A stretch of 64,000 bases of DNA from CALBPI01 sp038529355 (GTDB lineage Bacteria > Pseudomonadota > Gammaproteobacteria > Steroidobacterales > Woeseiaceae). The notes below the pieces were generated by a model that worked only from the letters and a program-made list of their open reading frames with translations, was not told the DNA's origin and ran no database searches. The first letter of the stretch is position 1, and every line of letters starts with the position of its first letter. Below are positions 52,231 to 59,750 of the stretch, piece by piece. The stretch covers positions 90,821 through 154,820 of the forward strand of contig JBCBDU010000001.1 in assembly GCA_038529355.1 (NCBI GenBank), read 5' to 3'. Made by a program: the position numbers and the translations under genes.

Positions 52231-52295
52231 GTTCAGTTCAGTTCAGTTCAGCTCGGCTTGGCTTGGCTCGGCTTGGCTCGGCTTGGCTCAGCTTG
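52231..52295. repeat. Pentanucleotide repeat tract (13 units) upstream of a secreted protein gene
   Basis: Thirteen consecutive 5-base units in perfect register, all fitting GYTYR: GTTCA four times (52231-52250), then a mix of GCTCG, GCTTG and GCTCA units up to 52295. The tract lies 21-85 bp upstream of the ATG of the secreted gene at 52210 (minus strand), in its leader or promoter zone. The remaining bases to the next gene (52296-52479) hold no clear feature. Confidence 0.95.
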
Positions 52296-52479
52296 GGACA
52301 CGACGCACGCGTGTGCGCAACTTGTTTCGTTGAACCAATCGGCCCAAGCAGTGCCACCGTGGCTGAGCCGTAAAGTAACCGAACCATTTTGCCGGTTCAA
52401 GAATGCCCGTCGCAATTAGGCATAGCACTGTAGGGCATGGGCCTTACGCTCAACAGGTGCCTATTTTAGCCAGCCTTTC

Positions 52480-54216
52480 CTACCGAACAATCTCACCGTC
52501 GCGATAACGTATCTTGCCACCGACCATGGTCATCGTGATCTCGGTATCAAGCAGAGCATCATTGGGCACTTCAAGAATATTTTGCGACAAGATCGCAAGA
52601 TCGGCGAGCTTGCCCGGCGTGATCGAGCCCTTGATGTCTTCTTCAAACGCAGCGATCGCATTGCCCATCGTGTAGGAGTACAAAGCGCGATCACGCGGAT
52701 ATGCTTCTTCGGAGTAGAAGACCGTGCCGTCCGCCAGCTCCCGCGTCACCGAGCAATGGAAGCTGCCGATCGGACTGATTTCATCAACGGGTGGATCCGT
52801 ACCATTGGTCGGCACGAGGCCAGCCTCGGCGAGCGTGTTGAAGATATAACCGCGCTCGCGCGTGCGCTGTTCGCCGAGACGCTCGACGACCCACGGCCCA
52901 TCGGAGCATGCGAAAATGCCTTGCACCGCCGGGATGATGCCAAGTTCGACCGTGCGTGCGATGTCGTCCGGATGGATCACCTGCGCATGCTCGATGCGCC
53001 AACGTAAATCCGTTTTGTCCGGATGCTTTTCGAACTCGGCCTCGTAAATGTTGAGCAGCTCGCGATAAGCGCGATCGCCAATCCCCTGAATCGCCATTTG
53101 ATAGCCGTGCTGCATGGCCAGTTTTGCAGACGCTTCTATCTCGGCCAACGGCACCACGTTCAAGCCGTTGCTGCTCGGCATGTCGGCATACGGTTGCAGC
53201 AACCAACCACCGTGCGTACCCAGCGCGCCGTCGAGCACTTTTTCGCCAATGGTGCGAACCGTCAGGAAATTATCGCCGTAGCCGATCATGCGATAGGCGG
53301 CGAGCCGGTCCGCCATATCCGCAGCTTGCTCCTCGAACGCCATGTACAGACGTATCGGCAAGTTGCCTTCGTCGGCCATCGTTTTCAGCAGGTCGACCTC
53401 GGCGAACGTCGTGCCCAGATCCTGAAACGACGTGATGCCATGACGCAGCGATTCCTCACCTGCCAGCGTGATCATGCGCCGCAGTTCAGACTCGGCAACG
53501 CCGGCCGGTCGACGACCCTGATGGCCCGAGAAGGCAATCCGAAACACATCCTGCGCCGCCTCGCGCATCATGCCGGTTGCACGGCCGTTCGCATCGCGGA
53601 CAATTTCGCCACCCGGCGGTGGAACGGTATCGTCACCGAGCTCTACCAAGCGCATCGCAAACTCGTTGACGAATACGGCATGCCCGCTCGTATGAATCAG
53701 CATCACCGGATGATCCGGCGTTGCGGCGCTCAGCGCATCATGCAGCGGCAGCCCCTCGACGAGATTCGCCTCCTGCGTCACCCATTTATCCTGATGCCAA
53801 CCGCGTCCAACGATCCACTCACCTGCCGGAGTTTCAGCCGCAGCCTGCGCAACCATCGACACGATTTGCTCGAAACTCTTTGCATAGCGAAAATCGAGAA
53901 TCATTAAAGCGCCGCCGAAACTGGTGTAGTGCCCATGTCCCTCGATGAATCCGGGGATCACCATTTGCCCGTCGAGATCGATGACTTGCGTCTGCTCGCC
54001 ACGATGTTCGCTCATCGCCTCACTAGTGCCGACATCGAGAATACGGTCGCCCGCGATAGCGATAGCCTCCGCGCGTGGCAACGCCTCGTCGACAGTAACG
54101 ACATCAGCATTGATCAAGATCAGGTCGGCCACCGCTCTGGTTTCCGAGGGCGCCTTCTTTGCACAGCTAAAGAGCGCCGTGACGGCAAGAATGATGAGAA
54201 CACGTTGCGTAACCAT
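52480..54216 (-). CDS. YtcJ-like amidohydrolase, lipoprotein
   Basis: 578 residues. Signal with lipobox LFSC (MVTQRVLIILAVTALFSCAK), so it is anchored in the membrane facing the periplasm. Amidohydrolase_3 (YtcJ) features: LILINADVVTVDEALPRAEA, metal-site MVIPGFIEGHGHYTSFGG, AIQGIGDRAYRELLNIYEAE, RWRIEHAQVIHPDDIARTVE and GTDPPV near the C-terminal Asp. Members hydrolyse amides of unknown nature. The gene stands alone; downstream is the repeat region. No substrate can be named. Confidence 0.9.
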   Translation of the reverse strand: MVTQRVLIILAVTALFSCAKKAPSETRAVADLILINADVVTVDEALPRAEAIAIAGDRILDVGTSEAMSEHRGEQTQVIDLDGQMVIPGFIEGHGHYTSFGGALMILDFRYAKSFEQIVSMVAQAAAETPAGEWIVGRGWHQDKWVTQEANLVEGLPLHDALSAATPDHPVMLIHTSGHAVFVNEFAMRLVELGDDTVPPPGGEIVRDANGRATGMMREAAQDVFRIAFSGHQGRRPAGVAESELRRMITLAGEESLRHGITSFQDLGTTFAEVDLLKTMADEGNLPIRLYMAFEEQAADMADRLAAYRMIGYGDNFLTVRTIGEKVLDGALGTHGGWLLQPYADMPSSNGLNVVPLAEIEASAKLAMQHGYQMAIQGIGDRAYRELLNIYEAEFEKHPDKTDLRWRIEHAQVIHPDDIARTVELGIIPAVQGIFACSDGPWVVERLGEQRTRERGYIFNTLAEAGLVPTNGTDPPVDEISPIGSFHCSVTRELADGTVFYSEEAYPRDRALYSYTMGNAIAAFEEDIKGSITPGKLADLAILSQNILEVPNDALLDTEITMTMVGGKIRYRDGEIVR

Positions 54217-54484
54217 GCGAGCGAGTGTAGTCGATCATGCGCGCTTTGCCGAATTACAAACCGATGACCCGTGCGCGCGCAGCCGTCACGTCACAAGCTT
54301 GCTGCCGCCTCAACCAAGCAGAAGCTCGAACCTGCCTGCCGCGGTCGCATGCCGCACTGTTTGTGCCATCACTCGACGAAACGCTCGACACAATGCTCGT
54401 TACATCGCTGGGCATATCACCCGAGCGCACTGGTATCGCGCGACGTGTCGTTGCGCTGACGCGCTGGCTCGAAAATCGGAGCAT
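54217..54484. other. Intergenic region without a recognised gene
   Basis: About 270 bp between the amidohydrolase start (minus) and the terminator of the TonB receptor. Open frames on both strands here are short, lack ribosome sites and run into the terminator, so none is called. The promoter of the amidohydrolase gene should lie in the part near 54217. Confidence 0.5.
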
Positions 54485-54514
54485 AAAAAAGGCTCCCATA
54501 CGGGAGCCTCTTTT
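54485..54514 (-). terminator. Rho-independent terminator after the siderophore-type receptor
   Basis: GGCTCCC (54491-54497), ATAC loop and GGGAGCC (54502-54508). On the minus strand a run of T (A run at 54485-54490) follows; a TTTT tract also lies on the other side. About 55 bases beyond the receptor stop. Confidence 0.92.
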
Positions 54515-54565
54515 GTCGCGGTCGCGTGCATGTCGTGTGCTATCCGCACGCAACAGATTGGCCGC

Positions 54566-56659
54566 TTAGAAGCGGAAGTCTGCGGACAAACGCAGGTTGC
54601 GCGGTATGCCGGGTTGTACCCAAACGTTGGCGAACGAGTTAGTGAAGAACTCCTCGTCAAACAAGTTATTCACTTCCAGGCGCAAACCTAGCGAGTCTGA
54701 ATAGTCATAGCTCGCGGCAATTCTCGCCGTGGTGTAGCTCGGCAGGCGGAAATCCTGACCGAACTCACCGCTTCTGTCGCCAACATGGGTGACACCGCCG
54801 ATAAGCGTTAGCGCTCTGCCACGCAAGCGCATCTCTTGCGCAACCTGCAGACTCAACTGCTGTTCGGCGACGTTCAGCATGTCCGAACCCGCTGGAATGA
54901 ACACAAACGAGATAAAGTCTGTGTAGTCGTTCTTCGTTTCGGCGTCTACGTAGGCGTAGGAAAGCCACATGCTTAGTGTGTCAGTGACTTCGCCGACCAA
55001 ATCCAACTCAAAACCTTGGCTGCCTGCAGCGCCGACTGCCGTCGGATTGAAGTCGGCATCGAAGGTCGCAATGTTCGACTGATCTATATCAAAAATGGCA
55101 AAGGTACCGACCAGTGCGCCGTCATTCATGGCCAACTTCACACCGACCTCGGTGGACTCCGAGATGTTCGGGTCGAGGCCATTTTCGTCGGTAGCGCCAG
55201 ACAACGGACGGAAGTTCTCGCCATAGACGCCATACAAGGAGAGGTTCTCTGTTGCCTGATAGACAATGCCAAACTGCGGACTCACGCGAGTTTCCGCATA
55301 GTCAGAACGGCTCTCCGCCAGACGATTGTCGAGCGACTGCTCGTAGTCATCAATGCGCGCGCCGATACGAATATCGAGGCGTTCCGTTACGCTGATTTGG
55401 TTCTGGATATAGAACCCCACAGACTCCTGTGTCTCAAGGCGGTCGATTTGCGGCGCCAGAGCCAGGCCAGAGGCTGGTGAGTTGCCGTAGACGGGGTTAA
55501 AGATATTGATAATCTGGTCGGTAGAACGGTCGCGGAATGCGATTTGATCGTTCTCGAATTTGTCGGCATCCATACCGATGATGATCCGATGTTGAATATC
55601 GCCGGTGTAAAAGCTACCGGCGAGCTCAGCGCGGAACACCTGATAGTTAGCATCGTAATCGCGGTCGCGGCTAAACCGGCCAAAGTTGCCGTCGGCATCC
55701 GGAGCACCAAAGCCGTTTTCCGATGCTAAACCGTCAAGTTCCGTGTCGCGCAGGTTGAATCCGACCAATGCGCTCCAGTCGTCGTTGAAGTTGTGCTGAA
55801 ACTCAACTTGATGACCCAACACGCCTGTCTCGATCGGTCCGTAGCTTGGCTCGCCAAGAAAACGGCTTTCCGGGATCAAGCCCAACTGGCCATCGATCGC
55901 AATGACGCCACGATCAAAGGGTGTCTCCTGATCGCTGTATTCCATCTCATACACCAGCTGGCTTGAATCATTGATGCGCCATGCCACTGATGGGCTGAAC
56001 AAAATTTTATTGGTTTCGATGGTATCGCGGAAGCTTTCGGCATCTTCGTACGCGCCGACGAGTCGGATTGCTACGGCGTCCGACAGCGGCGTCGTGTAAT
56101 CGAAATCAACGCGGTAGGTGCTGAAGCTGCCAGCGGCTACGTTGACTTCGCCTGCCGTTTCAAACGTTGGGCGCTTCGTGACAAGATTTACTGTGCCGCC
56201 AGGTTCACCGCGACCATACAGTGCCGCGCGCGGACCCTTAAGGACCTCGACCGATTCGACACCCGACAAATCACGTGCCCCGCCAAAACCACGACCGGCA
56301 TTGAAGCCATTGACAAGGAAGTTGCTCGGCAAGTTTTCATCGCCAACGAAGCCTCGTATGGCAAAACTGTTCCAGAGACCACCGAAGTTATTCTGCCGGG
56401 ATACAGAGGCCGACAGATCCAGTGCCTGCACAAGATCGATCGAACCCGAATCACGCAGCGTCTTGGCGTCGATTTTCAACTCCGCCTGCGGAATCTCGAA
56501 CACGTCAAAGTCGCCCTGGTAGGCCTGACGGGTGCCCGTGACGGTAATCGTATCTAGCTCTTTACCGTTTGAGTTATCGGATTGCGCCGCAGCGTCGTTC
56601 AGCAAAAGGGCGATGGCTAACGCGACCACAACAGGTGGTGCGCACAAACTGGGTTTCAT
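54566..56659 (-). CDS. TonB-dependent siderophore-type receptor
   Basis: 697 residues; ribosome site AGGAG 6 bases before the ATG. Signal peptide to about 26, then DTITVTGTRQAYQGDFDVFE as TonB box and linker, a plug with NSFAIRGFVGDENLPSNFLV, VEVLKGPRAALYGRGEPGGT and VNLVTKRP, and a barrel ending in a C-terminal Phe (LRLSADFRF). The plug motif GEPGGTVNLVTKRP is typical of the siderophore receptor branch. Likely imports an iron chelate. No siderophore genes are in the window. Confidence 0.93.
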   Translation of the reverse strand: MKPSLCAPPVVVALAIALLLNDAAAQSDNSNGKELDTITVTGTRQAYQGDFDVFEIPQAELKIDAKTLRDSGSIDLVQALDLSASVSRQNNFGGLWNSFAIRGFVGDENLPSNFLVNGFNAGRGFGGARDLSGVESVEVLKGPRAALYGRGEPGGTVNLVTKRPTFETAGEVNVAAGSFSTYRVDFDYTTPLSDAVAIRLVGAYEDAESFRDTIETNKILFSPSVAWRINDSSQLVYEMEYSDQETPFDRGVIAIDGQLGLIPESRFLGEPSYGPIETGVLGHQVEFQHNFNDDWSALVGFNLRDTELDGLASENGFGAPDADGNFGRFSRDRDYDANYQVFRAELAGSFYTGDIQHRIIIGMDADKFENDQIAFRDRSTDQIINIFNPVYGNSPASGLALAPQIDRLETQESVGFYIQNQISVTERLDIRIGARIDDYEQSLDNRLAESRSDYAETRVSPQFGIVYQATENLSLYGVYGENFRPLSGATDENGLDPNISESTEVGVKLAMNDGALVGTFAIFDIDQSNIATFDADFNPTAVGAAGSQGFELDLVGEVTDTLSMWLSYAYVDAETKNDYTDFISFVFIPAGSDMLNVAEQQLSLQVAQEMRLRGRALTLIGGVTHVGDRSGEFGQDFRLPSYTTARIAASYDYSDSLGLRLEVNNLFDEEFFTNSFANVWVQPGIPRNLRLSADFRF

Positions 56660-56998
56660 CGGATTCTCCTAGCAAATCGGCTAAAAAGCCGCCCACGCGG
56701 CGCTGCTCGCCGGTCAGGCTTGTTGTAATTGGATTTTGGTGTTGGTGAGCAGATGCCACACTCATACGTTATAACATACCAAATAAGCGTACGTGTACTT
56801 TACGTGGCCAAAAAAGCGTCAATGTGGCGAAAAAACGTCAAGCAGTTGCAGGTGCTCGCAACCACTTTTCATTGAGGGGTGGCAATGCGATGCCTCAGGA
56901 AATGATTTTTCCCTTTGGGTTGACGGCCCGATGCAGATGAAACATCGAATTTTTGACGGGCGCGTTTTTTGTCCCACCAAGTCAGCCGATCCTGCTGG
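56660..56998. other. Upstream region of the siderophore-type receptor
   Basis: About 340 bp between the receptor start and the NTF2-like lipoprotein stop. It should hold the receptor's promoter. A plus-strand frame of 69 codons (56793-57002) is Cys- and Trp-rich with no ribosome site and is not called. No clear Fur box was seen by eye. Confidence 0.5.
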
Positions 56999-57439
56999 TT
57001 AGCGGCTAAAAAGCGCGTTCGATTGAATCACTTCTATGCGGACAATTTCACCGTCGGAGAACGTAAAAACCTCGACGATATCTGCTGGTGCAGCCTGTGC
57101 ATCGGAAAGCCAGACCTGATCATGCATGATCACGCGATCGTCAATTTCGACGAGATGAACCAGCGCGTTTCTCGCTTGCGGGAAATTCTGGAAATGCGCT
57201 TCTCTGTTCGCCTTCACAGCATCGCGGCCTCGCAGTCTCACGTCGCCTGCGTACATGGCAACCACAACATCAGCTGCGAGGTCACGGACATATTGTTCGC
57301 TGTTTTTGGCATTGACTGCAGCGACAATATTTCGAGCGGCCTCTAGCTTCTGGCTGGCAGCCATGTCGCCGATAAGGTCGGTTGCACAAGCGCTCACAAG
57401 CACCATGGCAACAATGAAACCGATGGCTCGTATGCGCAA
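56999..57439 (-). CDS. NTF2/SnoaL-like lipoprotein
   Basis: 146 residues. Signal with lipobox VLVSAC (GFIVAMVLVSACATDLIGDM). The rest has the cone-shaped NTF2/SnoaL pattern (ARNIVAAVNAKNSEQYVRDL, MYAGDVRLRGRDAVKANREA, DIVEVFTFSDGEIVRIEVIQ). It may bind or isomerise a small hydrophobic compound. It follows the second NTF2-like gene by 20 bp and is likely in the same transcript as the halogenase. Confidence 0.85.
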   Translation of the reverse strand: MRIRAIGFIVAMVLVSACATDLIGDMAASQKLEAARNIVAAVNAKNSEQYVRDLAADVVVAMYAGDVRLRGRDAVKANREAHFQNFPQARNALVHLVEIDDRVIMHDQVWLSDAQAAPADIVEVFTFSDGEIVRIEVIQSNALFSR

Positions 57440-57459
57440 CCTGTTATCTCCTGAGTCGC

Positions 57460-57831
57460 CTAATCCCTATTTAGTTCACCAGTTCCAACGAAGCCGACGA
57501 TACGCGACACCAAGTCACCGTCCTTTTCGACAAAGTACTGCCCAAGCTGGATCTGTTCCGTACCGTCAGGGCCGTTGCCACCAAACGCCACGGTAACTCG
57601 CGTGACATCGGCAATCGTGTCTGTCCGGACCACCTTGGCCGTCCAACCCGGAGCGTTCGCACTGAACATGCCTACATAGGCGTCCAGCGCCGCAACCCCG
57701 TTGATCGGCTGCGGCGTGCGCGGGTCAGCATAGGTGACTTCTTCAGTGACACATCCGCGTATCTCGCTGAGCCGTAAATTTGCATCCTCAACGCACCAAG
57801 CATCGAAAAAACCAGCAATGCTATCCGTCAT
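57460..57831 (-). CDS. NTF2/SnoaL-like protein, cytosolic
   Basis: 123 residues without a signal peptide. SnoaL pattern: IAGFFDAWCVEDANLRLSEI, VTEEVTYADPRTPQPINGVA, VTVAFGGNGPDGTEQIQLGQ and a late EKDGDLVSRIVGFVG. Could be an isomerase, dehydratase or ligand-binding protein; the family is too broad for a function. Lies between a small doubtful ORF and an NTF2-like lipoprotein downstream of the halogenase. Confidence 0.87.
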   Translation of the reverse strand: MTDSIAGFFDAWCVEDANLRLSEIRGCVTEEVTYADPRTPQPINGVAALDAYVGMFSANAPGWTAKVVRTDTIADVTRVTVAFGGNGPDGTEQIQLGQYFVEKDGDLVSRIVGFVGTGELNRD

Positions 57832-58108
57832 GTCTTTCTCCGACTTCGTTGCTCGTCAAGTCGCACTCGACGCCCGGAGCCAATGATACCTCTTCCAGCG
57901 TGAGCTCAGCCAGCTCGTTTATTACTGTCTCGATAGCTGGCGCACGACAACACGCACGCTCCTCGATAGCAGTTCGCATGACACAGCTGCGACCGTGCTC
58001 TGGCAACCGGAACGCGCCATTAGTCCCCGGGCGAGCCGTTGATCCAGGATATTGAGACGCCGCTGCCGACCGACGCAGCCCCTGTTTCACTAAACTAAAG
58101 TCTGGCAT
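57821..58108 (-). CDS. Possible small protein between the halogenase and NTF2-like genes
   Basis: 95 residues if started at MPDFSLVKQGLRRSAAAS. The frame continues upstream into the halogenase gene, so the start is arbitrary, and no good ribosome site is seen. The second half has a helical, acidic segment (IETVINELAELTLEEVSLAP) and several Cys (ERACCRAP, GVECDL). Its stop overlaps the NTF2-like start by 11 bp. It may be a real peptide gene in this operon or only an open stretch. Confidence 0.35.
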   Translation of the reverse strand: MPDFSLVKQGLRRSAAASQYPGSTARPGTNGAFRLPEHGRSCVMRTAIEERACCRAPAIETVINELAELTLEEVSLAPGVECDLTSNEVGERHDG

Positions 58109-58130
58109 CTCTGCAGCGCAGCAATAAGGG

Positions 58131-59654
58131 TCAGGCAGTGCCAGCGTAAGCGCTAATGAACGCCGCATGGGTCGGCATGCTGTCAACCAAGTGCTTGTGT
58201 TGTGTCGACAGCCCAGTGAACAGATCACGCAACGCGCTTTCTGGCATCTCATCGACGACCGGGTGCCAGGTATTCGGCGCGACATCCTGTCCTAGGAAAA
58301 CCTGCGACCAGCCAACCTCTGTGAACAGCTCTTCTTCCTCACGCACGAAGTGCCCCGTTGCACGGAATTGTTCGATCTTGCTAGTCAGCGTTGCTGGCAA
58401 CGACATCGCTCGCGATCGGTCCCAAAACGCCTCGCCAACACGCCCGTTGGCGCAATAGTGGAGAATCAGAAAATCTCGGATACGCAACCACTGCCGCGAG
58501 ATTTCGTGATTGAATGCAGCCGCAATGGACGGCTCCATGCGCCGTCTTGGCAACATCGCCATGAAGCGTGCCACGGAATACTGAATCAGATGAATACTGG
58601 TGGACTCCAACGGCTCCAGAAAGCCAGCAGACAAACCGATTGCAAGGCAGTTGCCGATCCAATGCTCACGTCGCGTGCCGGTTTTGAAGCGAATCAACCG
58701 CGGCTCGGCAGCGGCATTGCCGTCGATATTCCCAAGCAACTGAGCGCGCGCCGACTCGTCATCCATGTAGTCACTGCAGTAAACGACACCGTTACCCACG
58801 CGATGCTGGAGCGGAATTCGCCACTGCCAACCGGCCGCATGTGCCGTCGCAGTCGTATATGGCGTCAGCTCGCGTTTCGAGCGACATGCAACCGTTAGCG
58901 CCCGGTTGCACGGCAACCAGTGATCCCAATCGTAAAACTCGGAACCCTTAAGTTTTGAAATCAGCAGGGCACGAAACCCACTGCAGTCAATGAAAAAATC
59001 GCCTGCGACCTCACGGCCATCGTCGAGTATCACTGCGCTCACCGAACGCTGGTCTGCTTCGGTCACCACTTCGGCAACTTTACCTTCCATCCGCGTCACG
59101 CCGTTGCGCTCCGCCAGACGCCGCAGATAGGCACCATATTTCGCCGCATCGAAATGATAAGCCCATGGCATATTCACGCCACTAGCCGGCAGCCCGCCGC
59201 CCGGCATCGCCATCTTGCCCGCACGGGCGGCAAGTTCATTGATCGCGTAGTCACCAAACGCCGATGCCAGCCCCAGCTGGCGACCGCGCAACCAGAGATG
59301 ATGAAACCCTGCAACGCCCGTAGCGCGACCAACTTGGCCGAACGCATGCAGGTAGTCACTGCCGGGGCCATTCCAACCGACAAAGCGTATCCCGAGCTTG
59401 AAGGTAGCGCTGGTTTCGCGCAAAAACTCGCGCTCATCGATACCGAGCGCGCGATTGAACGTTCTGATCTGTGGGATAGTGGCCTCACCGACGCCAACGC
59501 TGCCGATGGCGTCGGATTCGACCAACACAATCGGTGTGGCCGTCACTTGCGACAGCGCAGCGGCGGTCATCCAACCTGCAGAGCCACCGCCAACAATGAC
59601 GATTTTCTGCAGCGTATCGCCCGTATCGCCGTTAGGTAGATCATTCTCCGTCAC
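58131..59654 (-). CDS. Flavin-dependent tryptophan halogenase-like protein
   Basis: 507 residues. FAD-binding KIVIVGGGSAGWMTAAALSQ at the N-terminus, the halogenase Lys in the segment ETSATFKLGIRFVGW, the signature WQWRIPLQHR (WxWxIP) and the C-terminal FLEPLESTSIHLIQYSV. The family oxidises chloride or bromide with FADH2 and halogenates indole or other aromatic substrates. A reductase partner is not next to it. Genes of this type are often placed beside TonB receptors, where their substrates are mostly unknown. Full length and intact. Confidence 0.93.
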   Translation of the reverse strand: MTENDLPNGDTGDTLQKIVIVGGGSAGWMTAAALSQVTATPIVLVESDAIGSVGVGEATIPQIRTFNRALGIDEREFLRETSATFKLGIRFVGWNGPGSDYLHAFGQVGRATGVAGFHHLWLRGRQLGLASAFGDYAINELAARAGKMAMPGGGLPASGVNMPWAYHFDAAKYGAYLRRLAERNGVTRMEGKVAEVVTEADQRSVSAVILDDGREVAGDFFIDCSGFRALLISKLKGSEFYDWDHWLPCNRALTVACRSKRELTPYTTATAHAAGWQWRIPLQHRVGNGVVYCSDYMDDESARAQLLGNIDGNAAAEPRLIRFKTGTRREHWIGNCLAIGLSAGFLEPLESTSIHLIQYSVARFMAMLPRRRMEPSIAAAFNHEISRQWLRIRDFLILHYCANGRVGEAFWDRSRAMSLPATLTSKIEQFRATGHFVREEEELFTEVGWSQVFLGQDVAPNTWHPVVDEMPESALRDLFTGLSTQHKHLVDSMPTHAAFISAYAGTA

Positions 59655-59696
59655 ATGTCGCCCTCGCGTTGTCTAAAGTGTGGACCCATACTCCAA

Positions 59697-59725
59697 AAGA
59701 AAAAGGGCACCCGCAAGGGGCGCCC
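59697..59725 (-). terminator. Rho-independent terminator after the large TonB receptor
   Basis: GGGCACCC (59705-59712), GCAA and GGGGCGCCC (59717-59725) form a stem; on the minus strand it is followed by TTTTTCTTTT (A-rich 59694-59704). It sits 25 bases after the receptor stop and before the halogenase start, so the receptor is probably not fully co-transcribed with the halogenase. Confidence 0.82.
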
Positions 59726-59750
59726 TCCAAGAATTAGCCGAGGCCGGTGA

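Noticed and set aside
53023..53907. Plus-strand frame of 294 codons opposite the amidohydrolase
   Set aside because: Antisense to a clear YtcJ-like gene; His/Arg-rich composition and no family pattern.
54237..54569. Plus-strand frame of 110 codons after the siderophore-type receptor
   Set aside because: It runs through the rho-independent terminator at 54485-54514 and has no protein-like pattern.
56793..57002. Plus-strand frame of 69 codons upstream of the siderophore-type receptor
   Set aside because: Cys- and Trp-rich, no ribosome site, lies in the probable promoter region of the receptor.
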